Below, in pieces: positions 30,412 to 40,339 of a stretch of 64,000 bases of DNA (positions are counted from its first letter, which is position 1; each line of letters opens with the position of its first letter). A model generated the notes under the pieces. The model saw only the letters and a list, made by a program, of their open reading frames with translations. It did no database searches and had not been told where the DNA came from. Location of the stretch: contig NC_011686.1 in the NCBI RefSeq assembly GCF_000150955.2, positions 638,472 through 702,471 of the forward strand, written 5' to 3'. The position numbers and the translations under genes are program-made. This DNA comes from Phaeodactylum tricornutum CCAP 1055/1. Its lineage: Eukaryota > Bacillariophyta > Bacillariophyceae > Surirellales > Neidiaceae.

Positions 30412-31941
30412 ATGGCGACAGTCTCGTCCTCGACAACAACCACAAGCGCTCCCGATGCCAACAATGGCAAGGCTACAGGAATTCCACCCTCCTCCCTTAG
30501 TGTCCTGAAGGAAGCTGTCTTTCAAGTCCTCGAGTCTCACCATCGCAAAGATTGTCCATTCACGAACGACGAATCGACGTGTGATGACTCGATGAATGAT
30601 GAATCACAAACTAATGAAAAACAGCAATGGAAAAAGGACAGCCTAGGAGCCAAGCACAAGGAGAACTCGATAATCCCCGGCGTCGTTCGTATTGGGCCGC
30701 TTCCCCTAGGTGAAGGTGGTACTACGAACATCAGAACCGATACACCGACAAACGTCAGTGAAACTAGCTCGGAAGACATTGTAGAAGTTACAATTTCTGG
30801 GAACGAAAACTGGATGTTCCAGAACCAAGATAATCCGGAAGTCTCGGATCCAGCTTTGGCCTCGTCTCTGACTGCCTTTGCGCAAGCTCTCCGAATGCAT
30901 CCTACTGCCGAAAAGCAGGCCTATCTTGATGCTCTGGAACGATGTCCCGACTTGCTTGCGACAGAATCGAATCCAGCGTCGTTTCTAGTGTTTGAAAAGT
31001 ACAACGTCGGCGCTGCCGTACAGCGTTTTGTCTTATTTTGGAAAGTGCGGCGGCATCTCTTTGGCGAGGATCGCGCATTTTTGGCCATGAATGCTACTGG
31101 TAGTGGGGCCCTGGTCGGCTCGGATCTTGCAATGCTAGAGACGGGGATGTTTCGAATTCTTCCTCGTGACGAGCTTGGTCGAGAAGTGGTGTTCCACAAT
31201 CCTACTTTAGTTGAACTAGATACTATTGAACGCGTCCGATGCGCCTTTTACATTGATTGCATGATTATGCGTAACGGAAAATCCTCTACCGAAGGAATAA
31301 GCGTGGTTGTGGCACTTGATAAAGTGGGGATGGAGCGTAGCTACGGACGGCCTGCCATTGCGAATGTGCTGCGAAATGCGATGCCTTTTCGCATCAACAA
31401 GGCACACATAGTGAAGCTCTTTGACGATGTCGAAGATGAGCAGTTTTTCACGAAACGATTTGTACCAAGAATTGTTGAAGTATTTGGTTGCCCACTCGAG
31501 ATTCATGGCCCTCCAGAGGATCTTTCAGAGGAAACTCCGTACACTTTGTCAATCTACTACGATATGGCGACTCTTCCACTTCTCGTGGGCGGAACTTTGC
31601 AGAGTACGGAAACGGATTGCATGCAATTGTTCTACCAGGAACAAGCAAAGTTTTCCACACGAGCTCGCCGCCGAGCGCTTTCAAAGGATAGCAGGGTCAA
31701 AGTAATTGAAAATGAAGACCGGAAGAGAAAAGTCAACGCAGTCGCATCACGACGCAAAAGAATGCGACGAAAAGAACGCGAAGATATGCTACTTTCAACG
31801 CGGGATGATCTTATTGAAGAGAATACTTTGCTAGAAAAAGAGTATGCGCATCTCCAAAGAGTATTGCAGGAAGCACATCACATTGTTGCAATGATCCAGA
31901 ACTGTCAAGCATTGTTTCAACAAAAATTTCAAAGAAGGTAG
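30412..31941 (+). CDS. Sec14/CRAL-TRIO-like plus bZIP transcription-factor-like protein
   Basis: 509 residues from ATG 30412. A polar N-terminus with acidic stretches is followed by a Sec14-like region at about 185-396: helix block FLVFEKYNVGAAVQRFVLFW, strand ISVVVALDKVG, then VPRIVEVFG and LPLLVGG at the end. A canonical bZIP follows at about 436-495. The basic region is NAVASRRKRMRRK, with the invariant Asn and Arg at the right spacing, and then come Leu at heptad positions 1, 8, 15 and 22. The last residues are short and polar. Paralogs lie at 22252 and 32885. bZIPs dimerise and bind short palindromes, and CRAL-TRIO folds hold a lipid, so a ligand-controlled factor is an inference. No introns are needed. 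Confidence 0.85.
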   Translation: MATVSSSTTTTSAPDANNGKATGIPPSSLSVLKEAVFQVLESHHRKDCPFTNDESTCDDSMNDESQTNEKQQWKKDSLGAKHKENSIIPGVVRIGPLPLGEGGTTNIRTDTPTNVSETSSEDIVEVTISGNENWMFQNQDNPEVSDPALASSLTAFAQALRMHPTAEKQAYLDALERCPDLLATESNPASFLVFEKYNVGAAVQRFVLFWKVRRHLFGEDRAFLAMNATGSGALVGSDLAMLETGMFRILPRDELGREVVFHNPTLVELDTIERVRCAFYIDCMIMRNGKSSTEGISVVVALDKVGMERSYGRPAIANVLRNAMPFRINKAHIVKLFDDVEDEQFFTKRFVPRIVEVFGCPLEIHGPPEDLSEETPYTLSIYYDMATLPLLVGGTLQSTETDCMQLFYQEQAKFSTRARRRALSKDSRVKVIENEDRKRKVNAVASRRKRMRRKEREDMLLSTRDDLIEENTLLEKEYAHLQRVLQEAHHIVAMIQNCQALFQQKFQRR

Positions 31942-32884
31942 GAAGAATTTAATGGTTTGTCCTATTGCTCTACCAGAGGACCACACGGGGGCAGGTGATT
32001 GCTGCTGTGAGAGAGCTTTAGCTTACATTTGTCAACGCAAGTTGCTAGCAAACAGAACAGGTCATTAGCCAACCCATATTTTATATCGCGTTTTGTCAAA
32101 TCGTCGGCCGGGTTCACTTTTGCACATCCCGTCATTTGGCTGCCTCAGCTTTCATCAACTCAGGGAGCCTCCTGTTGCACTTTCTTCGTTAATCTTTACC
32201 TTTACTGAAAGTCGACTAATTTGTAATAGAAAATTTCCCGGCGATAAGTTTGTTCATGCGGCTTCATCGATTCCTCTTTGGCCTCTTTTGGCGTTTGTAG
32301 GTGGTGGAGTGTGCCGCGAACATTCAGGCAAAGATAGGACACTCGGTCGAATTTGGTATTCTTTAAGTCGGACACACATCTGCAGCATCATTTATGATCT
32401 TTTAGGGATCAGTGACGCACTGCTCAACACTCTTTCAAATTTCATGGGAAGTCAAGTCATAAACGAAATCGTTAGGTCATATCATACTCAAACGCGGATC
32501 CACGTAAAGTCAATTTTACTCATCCAGACCAGTACGCCATCAGACGCTCATTTACCTAAATAGAACATCTCAAACTATCAAAGTTATGACCGATAAACCA
32601 AGCGGCACTCCAAATTTAAGGTAGAATTGCAAAGGCAATCGAGGATTCCGACGTCAACGCTGCATACGGCTTCCACAGAAGTGGTACTACAGGTCTTTTG
32701 AACCACGGATCAAACTCTAACTGTGAGTCAATCCCGAAAGGAGACTGGCCACGACCTCGAACGCCAATTCACGAACCTTGGATCTGCATCACAATTTTCC
32801 AATGAGCATGTCAAATCAATACCAGAAAAGACAAGCGAGTCTTGACGTCAACCGTCAAAACTGATATTTACGAGGAAGGAACAC
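31942..32884. other. Intergenic region upstream of the third Sec14-bZIP gene
   Basis: An ORF at 32093-32563 starts with TTG and has no recognised domain, so it is not called. The right end holds CRE-type sites (next entry); a further GACGTCA lies near 32650. Confidence 0.45.
32843..32850. promoter_or_regulatory. Perfect CRE palindrome TGACGTCA, candidate bZIP site
   Basis: TGACGTCA ends 35 bp before the ATG of the bZIP gene at 32885, with a second half-site (CCGTCA) 3 bp after it. It is the classical binding site of CREB/ATF-type bZIPs. Use by diatom bZIPs at TGACGT is established for CO2/cAMP-responsive promoters of P. tricornutum. Function here is inferred, and self-regulation is possible. 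Confidence 0.4.
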
Positions 32885-34732
32885 ATGAACCAAGCTGCGT
32901 CTTCGACAATCAACCGCATTGCTGAACTCGAAAACGCGTCCGGAAGGGACAGAATCAGAGAACACGATGGCAAACCCACAAGCGAGCCACCTATTGTGCA
33001 CAAAAACGAGGCCAAAAGCTCTACCAGCTGCTCACAGATTGTGCCCCACACTTCCCCTTCGGCCCTGCACCTTCTCAAATCAGCTGTGCAACGAGTGCAA
33101 CAAGAAGAAATATTGGCTGCCGAGGCATTACCTACACCTTTTATAGGCGTTTTGCGATTTGGCCCTGGCAAAGCTGTCCCTAGGAAAAGAATTAGTCCTT
33201 CTGGTAAGCGGCCGAGACATACAAATGACCGTTCATTTTCTGAAGCATGGATGCTCGAATTACTCGACAAAGTCGATCCTGAAGCTATCAATCCCTTGGT
33301 AGCATTTGCCGCAGCCTTAAAAGACATCCCGGATGAGGAGAAGACTGGATACTACAACACCTTGCGGGAAGCACCCGACTTGATTGCTTGTGAGTCGAAT
33401 CCACTCATTTTCTTAAAATTTCATTCGGACAATGTCGAGGCAGCTGCTCAGCGCTTTGCACTGTTCTGGCAGGAACGGTATCGGATCTTTGGGGAAAGAG
33501 CTTATCTACCGATGGATTCCACTGGAAATGGTGCGATGTCACGCCAAGATCTGATCGTCTACAACTCACAGTACCTCTTTGTGTTGCCTCGAGACGATGC
33601 CGAGGAGTCTGTTGTTTGCTATACGCCGTCCTTAGTGGATGTGGACTGTAAAGAGCGCATGAGATGCGTTTTCTATACATTTTTCCAAGTATTTAAGAAT
33701 CCGATGTCATCGAAAACAGGATTCACTGCCATAACAGTCTTCGACAAGATTGGTATGGAACGTGCTTACGGTAGAAAGCACCCCGCGGATCTGCTGCGAG
33801 ATGCATTTCCAATGCGAATGAAAAAAATCCATGCTGTTCTGTTGCTGGATAGCGAGCACGTGACCTACTTCAAACAAAGATCAGAGCCTCTATTTATACA
33901 GCTTTACTCTTGCCCCCTGAACACGCATTTCGAGGGAACAAAAGAGGAGATAGCAAGTTCATTGGTTTCATCCGGGTTCAGAAGTGCTACTCTCCCGGAA
34001 TCTGTCGGCGGCATGCTCCGATACTGCGATGTCGAAGAGGCTTTTACAAAACAACGACAAAAAGAAACAGTAGAAGAAATAGAACGCATGAAAATGAGAA
34101 AACGCCTATCGGCAACTGCTTCTGACATTTCCGAGGCGGCCTACGACCTTTCAGCCACGGAAGCAGATATCACACGCTCGGATAGCGACGACAGCGCATC
34201 CCGATGGAAGATGAGGCGACGACGTCAACTGAACAACGAAGCGTCAAAGCGAAAGAGAAGAAAAATCAAGCAACACGAACACGATTTAGAGAAACAATGT
34301 GCGGCATTGAGAGAGCAAAATGCAAGGCTCAAAAGCGGCAATTATCAATTGCAACGTCTTTTGATACAGGCGCAAGAAATTGTCACTGTGTATGAGGAAC
34401 GCATTCTCCACCCGAATCGTGCGATTCAAAACACTAACCAGCTCAATTCCATGATAAGCAACGAAAATCATCAGGTAGTAGTCCAGCCCAGCACGACTGC
34501 GCTTTCGACACCTGTACCCGTCACTCGTCTTGCCGATGCTATAGGACAGCCTTCTGGTTTTTCTGCACACTTTCTACTCTCACCTGAAGATCCATTTAAA
34601 TCCAACGCAGTGAGCCTGGCTGACGTTCGTTTGCTCCCGGGAGGCTTGTACGAGCGACCAATCCAATCAGATACCATCGGACAAAGCGAAACAAAAATGC
34701 CGGATTGTGAACGAAAGGCCCGGGTACCTTAG
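32885..34732 (+). CDS. Sec14/CRAL-TRIO-like plus bZIP transcription-factor-like protein
   Basis: 615 residues from ATG 32885. The Sec14-like region at about 175-377 has FLKFHSDNVEAAAQRFALFW, then TAITVFDKIGMERAYG, and closes with LPESVGG, the best fit of the three paralogs to the LP-x-E-x-GG end of the family. An acidic, Ser-rich linker leads to a canonical bZIP at about 443-503: basic region NNEASKRKRRK, then Leu every seventh residue in LEKQCAALREQNARL and the following turn (four heptads). A tail of about 110 residues, rich in Ser, Pro and Gln, could be a transactivation region. It is the neighbour of an HSF gene transcribed towards it. Confidence 0.87.
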   Translation: MNQAASSTINRIAELENASGRDRIREHDGKPTSEPPIVHKNEAKSSTSCSQIVPHTSPSALHLLKSAVQRVQQEEILAAEALPTPFIGVLRFGPGKAVPRKRISPSGKRPRHTNDRSFSEAWMLELLDKVDPEAINPLVAFAAALKDIPDEEKTGYYNTLREAPDLIACESNPLIFLKFHSDNVEAAAQRFALFWQERYRIFGERAYLPMDSTGNGAMSRQDLIVYNSQYLFVLPRDDAEESVVCYTPSLVDVDCKERMRCVFYTFFQVFKNPMSSKTGFTAITVFDKIGMERAYGRKHPADLLRDAFPMRMKKIHAVLLLDSEHVTYFKQRSEPLFIQLYSCPLNTHFEGTKEEIASSLVSSGFRSATLPESVGGMLRYCDVEEAFTKQRQKETVEEIERMKMRKRLSATASDISEAAYDLSATEADITRSDSDDSASRWKMRRRRQLNNEASKRKRRKIKQHEHDLEKQCAALREQNARLKSGNYQLQRLLIQAQEIVTVYEERILHPNRAIQNTNQLNSMISNENHQVVVQPSTTALSTPVPVTRLADAIGQPSGFSAHFLLSPEDPFKSNAVSLADVRLLPGGLYERPIQSDTIGQSETKMPDCERKARVP

Positions 34733-34861
34733 TTTCATCGGCCCTAACATGCGGATATGTCCAGCGCTATTTACGAATAGAGTTCCTCTTGTGAAACGCG
34801 CTCTTTCAGTTTATAGTACTAACAGTCAAATACTTGATGGATGGTACAGTTACTAGCTCTT

Positions 34862-36058
34862 CTACATTTCACCGTCCTGGCCATTTTCGTTCATACTAGT
34901 CAGACTGGCTTCCTCGTCATTTTCTTCTTGGGTTTCAGTATTGCCAGACTCAGAGCTGACTTGGACCTTCTTACTGGCTTTGCTTTTGTTTCGATTGATC
35001 ATTGTCGCAAGAATCGGCCGACCTCGAACGAAAAGTTCGTGACAATAGGACCCCTTGTTGGGTCCTTCTGTGATGCGACGAATGTTGTACAGGGCAAGCT
35101 GGCGCTGAAAGCTGGTGTATCGACTCATCCGACAGTACTTGGGCATAACATCGCGAACGAATTCCTTTGGCTTGTGTATCGAAAAGGAGCGCCCATGAGA
35201 AGAAAAAGAGGCTACGTCACTGCCTTGCTGCTCCAGGTCTGTCAGCATCTGGTGTAGCTTTTGCGGAAAGCTTCCACTACGACCACTACGACGTTTGACT
35301 TCTTTGGTTGCAAGCCGTAGATCAGTGGTAAGGGGGGCTGTATTCTGGTTGAGTACGGCCTCGTGTGTCGCTACTCGCCAATGTGGAAGATTACCCACTG
35401 CCGGGGGTTTCCGCGCTTCCAAGAAAGCCTGCGGTACTTCTGGCAGTTGCGGTGCCGCAGACTGATGGTTGTTGCGTAATAGCTGGGCGATCACCGCGGC
35501 TTGGTCTGGGTTTAACTGCTGCGGTGGAGGGGCGTATGGCGCAACGGCGAACGGAGCCTGGACCCCCACGTTGCCAGCACCGATAGGCGCGGTTGTTTGA
35601 TGTGTCTGAGTGAGAAGCTGTTGTCGAATCAAAAGGTCTATCAGCTTTTGTGCGCTGAGATTAGAGTCGGAAGGAGGAACAGTGTGTACAGCTGGGAGAT
35701 GCGCGTATTGCTGTTGCAATGCAGGCGCCCCCGTTTCCAGATTTGGACACTGCATCGGCGTTTGCCCTTGAACCCCCAGCAGTATCCGCAGAGCCTCTTC
35801 AGCATTCAGACCCCCTCCATGGCTAGCAGTAGTGGAAATATTATTAAGATTGGTAAGCTGATGCCACAGCCGGCTGACGGGAGAGGTGCCAATGGTGGCA
35901 TCGGCCATAGCTCTGGCGATCGGTGGCGCCGTAGCCGCGTACGGAGAAGTCGGCGCAGATCCTCTCAATATGTTTGCCAAGCCATCGATTGGAGATCCGC
36001 TGTTCAGCAATGCAACTAAATCGTTTAAACTGAGTGGGCCGGTCCTATTATTGCTCAT
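34862..36058 (-). CDS. Heat shock factor (HSF) family transcription factor
   Basis: 398 residues from ATG 36058. The HSF DNA-binding domain lies near the C-terminus (about 263-353): SFPQKLHQMLTDLEQQG, HKPKEFVRDVMPKY, SFQRQLALYNIRR and GSYCHELFVRGRP, containing the wing and recognition-helix positions of the family. The first 250 residues are Ala/Pro/Gln-rich and of low complexity. In animals and plants the domain is at the N-terminus and followed by a coiled coil. Here no heptad region follows and only about 45 acidic residues remain. HSFs bind inverted nGAAn repeats. The domain is related to the pseudogene at 20126-20601. No introns are needed. Confidence 0.9.
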   Translation of the reverse strand: MSNNRTGPLSLNDLVALLNSGSPIDGLANILRGSAPTSPYAATAPPIARAMADATIGTSPVSRLWHQLTNLNNISTTASHGGGLNAEEALRILLGVQGQTPMQCPNLETGAPALQQQYAHLPAVHTVPPSDSNLSAQKLIDLLIRQQLLTQTHQTTAPIGAGNVGVQAPFAVAPYAPPPQQLNPDQAAVIAQLLRNNHQSAAPQLPEVPQAFLEARKPPAVGNLPHWRVATHEAVLNQNTAPLTTDLRLATKEVKRRSGRSGSFPQKLHQMLTDLEQQGSDVASFSSHGRSFSIHKPKEFVRDVMPKYCRMSRYTSFQRQLALYNIRRITEGPNKGSYCHELFVRGRPILATMINRNKSKASKKVQVSSESGNTETQEENDEEASLTSMNENGQDGEM

Positions 36059-36582
36059 AGTGTACTGTTTGGCTCAACAAGTAGGGAATTGTTCAGCGTC
36101 AAACAGAATCGGGCTCGGAAAGCTAGCTAATGCAATGGGGAATCTTCTGTCGCATCGAGTAAGGAGAAATCTAATGAGTACCGACAACAAACAACGGGCA
36201 CTTCAGCTTGCGGCTGACAATCTGTCTCCGACAGACATGTCCGAAGAATACCGATTGTTGAGAATTCTGTACCAGTCAACTCTGAGTCATCTTACATATC
36301 TGAAGGCCGTCTGGAATTTCAAAAATTCTCCGAAGCCACTTTTGCTATTGGAATCCAGAAAGTTCCATAATAATCGTTCGCTTATCAGATAACTACTATC
36401 GGAAGAAACCGATATTTCGGCATTTCCAAAACCCATGGGTTTGTGACAGTGAATCAACTTTTCCTAGTGTGACAATGGATGCTCAATCGTCCGCCACAAG
36501 ACCTTTCAGTTCCAGTTGTGCCTGGGTGATTAACTGTAAAGGAGTCTTCGTTGCTAGTGTACTCTCGACCAGCTAACCGAAA
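36059..36582. other. Intergenic stretch between HSF and the SET gene
   Basis: 524 bp containing the HSF promoter and the 3' end of the SET gene. The minor ORFs here are not convincing. Confidence 0.4.
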
Positions 36583-37617
36583 CTAAAACTCGATTCCCGG
36601 AAACCTCTCCTCAATGCGAGCGATCGCTTTTTGTAAAAGAACAGATCTTGAAGTAAGGTAAGCTTGTACAATATCGTCTTCCACAAAAGCCGCATCGATG
36701 GCTCCCTGAGACGCCTCTGTACCAGCTTCCGCAATGAGAGTTACCAAGAACGCAAACATGTCCCTTTCGTTCCTTTCGGAAAGAGGACGCAAGGCTGCCA
36801 ATGCACCCTCTTTGTTGAGCATGTCGAGGTCCTCACCAGAGGCAAATTCTCGCCGTAAAACAGCTTTCGCCGCGGGATCCACCGATCCGTCGGCAAGAAC
36901 TGTCAGTGTCACTGGTGACCGACGAATCATTTGGACTTGAATGGACTCGAAATTGCAACTGTTTGAGCGGTCGACAAAGCCGTAATCGCAGAGAGTTTCG
37001 AGGTTCGAAAGACTACCGTAGCTAATAAAGACTTGGTCACCGGCTCGATAGCACTGTTCAATTTGGAGAGACAACCACTTGTCGTCTTCATCCAATTTGT
37101 TTTTCGATACTTTAGCCGAAGTTCGCACCGTGCAGTCGTGATTCAGCATATCCAACAGGGGTGTCATTGAATAGGACATGTCGTTCAGAAAGTTGCTCCG
37201 TGAACAGACGCACGCCATTGCCCAAGGATCACCCTCTCTGACTGGAGAGTCTTTAGCCATTCTTCGCTTCAGCTCACCCCCGTCAGAAACGCTTTCCAGA
37301 CGCTCGGGTGTCCAAAACCGAGGCATCGATTGAAAATCCTTTAGCGTTGGCAGCATATCGAAGTAAGGGGCAAAGGTCGATCTATCACCCTTTTCCTTTT
37401 CAAACAAAAGTTTATCGGCAACTACCTCCAGAGACTCTCCCGTCAAGCAGGCTGTCAGCGGGACCCGCACAAGCTCCGCAGAAGTTTTGATCTCTTGCAC
37501 TGCAGTCATGAAACGGTAGTTGGAATCGGCGGCCGTTTCTAGCTGGAGCAGTGGAGCCGAAATACCTTGTGAAGTACACCATGTGACAAAGGTGTTCGTC
37601 AATGTTCCGGTCTTCAT
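36583..37617 (-). CDS. SET-domain protein lysine/histidine methyltransferase (LSMT/SETD3-like)
   Basis: 344 residues from ATG 37617 (MKTGTLTNTFVTWC). The frame stays open upstream to about 37794 without an ATG, so an upstream exon with a targeting peptide is possible. Motifs of the split SET domain are visible: FVTWCTSQG at the start, VRVPLTACLTGE, PLLDMLNHDC with the conserved Asn-His, and GDQVFISYGSLSN with the catalytic-region Tyr. Next comes CDYGFV, then the Rubisco-LSMT-type substrate-binding C-terminal region (ALRPLSERNERDM). Relatives methylate Rubisco large subunit, aldolase, ribosomal proteins or actin; the substrate here is unknown. Confidence 0.8.
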   Translation of the reverse strand: MKTGTLTNTFVTWCTSQGISAPLLQLETAADSNYRFMTAVQEIKTSAELVRVPLTACLTGESLEVVADKLLFEKEKGDRSTFAPYFDMLPTLKDFQSMPRFWTPERLESVSDGGELKRRMAKDSPVREGDPWAMACVCSRSNFLNDMSYSMTPLLDMLNHDCTVRTSAKVSKNKLDEDDKWLSLQIEQCYRAGDQVFISYGSLSNLETLCDYGFVDRSNSCNFESIQVQMIRRSPVTLTVLADGSVDPAAKAVLRREFASGEDLDMLNKEGALAALRPLSERNERDMFAFLVTLIAEAGTEASQGAIDAAFVEDDIVQAYLTSRSVLLQKAIARIEERFPGIEF

Positions 37618-39261
37618 TGCTGAGCTCCTAAATAGGACTTGGCGATCAATTCGACGGCGCCTTTCAAAATAACGTGTCCTGCTGTAAGACGGAAGATAAA
37701 ACGGTTTTGTCAAAGCTCGAGATGCTGGTGCCCATCGTCCTTGAAATCTTTTATCGAGACACTGGAGTGCCTGTTTTTCAGTGTCAGGTTTCAAAACGTT
37801 ACTTATAATATTATATTCGTTAATTGCAAGGCTATCGCTTGAAATTTACAGTTTTAGTATTTAAATTCTGAGTTTATAATGTTAAATATTTTTTTTTCGA
37901 CCCATCGGAGGGGAACATCTTTCCATTACCTTATTTGTGACCATTGAGGACTTGGAAGCTTCTATGAAAGCTTTTGACCTAGATGTTACCGTCAGGGGCC
38001 CACTTTGTTGAGGACCGTTCGACAAATTAGTATGATAGACACCACCCGACACGAAAAAATCGATGTCGAAAGATCTAATATAATAATTGTAAATCAGGTT
38101 GCAAAGTCAATATTGCATATTGTGCTGCTAGTCCCTGGCCGAGGTTCAGATTCTGAACATATGTGGGAAAATACCGAAGCTCTCGCAGAGTGACAGTTAA
38201 TCACGTATGCAAACGGAGAAGAAAGCCCTAGATTTTTGAATGTCAATTCGGTGACTTTTTGGTTGAGGTTGGTTTTCACAGTCAGCGAATGAACTCTGGA
38301 ACCAAGATGATGGAGATGGCTCCATGTTAAGTTGCCTCTAGCACCACCATCTTACTGCAGATGCATGCATGCATGCATGAATATCCTCTGATTGTATGTC
38401 GTGGTAGAACGACAACAGTAAGCACTCTCCGGGACGGATTCATCGCGATAATTCTCAGTCAATGTTTCACAGAGTATTCGCTGGAACCTCCCTTCGCATC
38501 TTGTATGGAACTCGCTAGACAGGAACACGCAACGGACTTCCCATCCAATATGGGCCACGGCTCTGATCGTACTTCGGGTGCATTCTAGATTTTCCATTTA
38601 GGAGTTTTTTTTAAATAAAGAACAAGCTATAGTGCGATGCAAAGAATCCTTAGTCGGAATGGTTCAATTGAAACCTTTAATCAATGTTGGAGCAGCTGTT
38701 AAATAGACTACCAAGCACATAATTTATTTAGCCTATTCGTTGGGCGCAAAGTTGGAACTCCCTAGTGACCAATATGTTCATCAATCGAAATTGTTTTCGC
38801 CTTCTCTTCCGAGGCCTAGCTCCTATGAGAACGAGACCAAAGTCAAGCCTGTCAAGATTTGGAATTTATAGCACGACGGCTGTGTTCCAGCGACAAGAAA
38901 ATCGCAGCAATTTGGGAACTCGTCCTCGTATTATGGCAGCCCCAATGCTCCGTTCCGTAGTTTCTGAATACATAAAAAGGTCCTTGGCCCGTACCCGCGT
39001 TTGCAAAAAGGGTACGGAGTTGCAATTCAATAAAACTTGCATGGTAAAAAAATGCCTTCACGCCCTTGGCTCCCCATCTAATCATGAGGTTATTGTGCGC
39101 GAAGGTGAATCTTCGGAGAGGGGCTCACATCGCGGTGTACTTTTGAACTAAAAAGACCAAGCATATTCATAGCAAAGGATACAAGCAACGACCGCAAGGT
39201 ACTTTTTTCAATCGCACAACATTTTCCGCATCTCTGCATTTCCCGCAAGAACCTTTTCGCC
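37618..39261. other. 1.6 kb without a convincing gene
   Basis: An ORF with ATG at 38774 (to 39151, 125 codons, Arg-rich N-terminus) is not supported by any recognised domain. The region also holds a small ATGC microsatellite. Confidence 0.4.
38361..38379 (+). repeat. (ATGC)n microsatellite
   Basis: Four full ATGC units plus ATG, 19 bp. Confidence 0.9.
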
Positions 39262-39831
39262 ATGACGTTTGACGCCGTCCCTTCCAAAACGACTACACCA
39301 CCTACACAGTGCAAGGTATCGACCAGCGACGAAGAGGAACAGGTTGAGAACTTGCACTATTGGGCATCGCAAAGCTTAAACTTTCATTCTTTCCAGAAAG
39401 CGAACTGCGGCCTACCGCAACATGCGAATGGCTCTCCTTCACAATTTGCTAGACACCAGCAACATCCAAGTACCGAACGACTTGACGTGTCACACGACGA
39501 CGCACCACTCGGCCGACGATGTCTCAATATCTCGACGACAGATCAAGACGCGGACGACGAAATCAGCTCATTCTTGACTCTGCACGAACACCGCTCTACA
39601 CCTCCGGAGCGAGATTTGACCTCCCCACCTACCCTTCAGTCTCATAGTCCAAAGCTGCCGTGGTTTCCACTGGACCTGCGGAGCGAATATGAATACCCAG
39701 CATTGGAACCCCGCTACAGGAGACCAAATCTTCGACCGGTTCGCACCAGTTCGGTCCCGGACCCTTTCCAAGCACGAAACGACGGGAGTAAGAATTTCTC
39801 GAGCATCGCCCGTCTGCTCGCTCCGATCTAG
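39262..39831 (+). CDS. Hypothetical protein, unrecognised
   Basis: 189 residues from an ATG (MTFDAVPSKTTT), hydrophilic, rich in Ser, Pro, His and charged residues. It has no membrane segment and no domain I recognise, and looks largely disordered. A short YRRPNLRPVRTSSVPDPF motif near the C-terminus is the only patterned part. Length and an ATG start support it weakly; it may be one exon of a larger gene or spurious. Confidence 0.4.
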   Translation: MTFDAVPSKTTTPPTQCKVSTSDEEEQVENLHYWASQSLNFHSFQKANCGLPQHANGSPSQFARHQQHPSTERLDVSHDDAPLGRRCLNISTTDQDADDEISSFLTLHEHRSTPPERDLTSPPTLQSHSPKLPWFPLDLRSEYEYPALEPRYRRPNLRPVRTSSVPDPFQARNDGSKNFSSIARLLAPI

Positions 39832-40339
39832 GCCCATCACAGCCTTTGCATTTTGTATTTAGTTTCTACGCATGTGCCAGACTTTTGACTTAATTCGAGT
39901 TCTAACGATAGCACCATCTACGATTTTTAATCTTGCGAGTGTGGATACCTCCGCTAGCGAGGCGACGGCGATACCGCAGACCGACACGCCCGTTCCCCAC
40001 TCTTTCTTTTTCCCATATAATGAGAGATTACCGCGGATTCTGTGTGCATGTTCATCCACCGAGGTGGCTGTTGGCTTTGTACACCCAATCGGCTTGAAGC
40101 CGTATTGCACACACACGGTTGATGCTAACAGTGAACTGTTGGATTCCTTTCATCGATTGCTATGCTCTGTACGAAAACGTATTCCGCACAAAAATTTGTT
40201 GCCGTTAAACTGTTATCGTGTATATAGTATATGAAAATTTGGGTGATTTGTGTGGAACGGCGTGTGTCACGGCAACAAAGAAGGAAATCGGCGTTTGGGT
40301 TCAGGAGCGCTAGACGACGCCCTCGTATCTGCGTTGGTT
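39832..40339. other. 508-bp intergenic stretch
   Basis: An ORF at 39872-40234 has no recognised features. Otherwise nothing was seen. Confidence 0.4.

Noticed and set aside
32093-32563. 156-codon plus-strand ORF between two Sec14-bZIP genes
   Set aside because: Starts with TTG, has no recognised domain, and the composition looks random.
38361-38379. ATGC repeat as part of a CRISPR-like or regulatory array
   Set aside because: Simple 4-bp microsatellite with no spacers; CRISPR is not expected in nuclear diatom DNA and none was seen.
38774-39151. 125-codon ORF with an Arg-rich, mitochondrial-looking N-terminus
   Set aside because: No recognised domain or supporting context; kept only as a remark in the intergenic entry.
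39872-40234. 120-codon plus-strand ORF left of the methyltransferase gene
   Set aside because: No patterned sequence and no neighbour support; expected by chance in this GC range.
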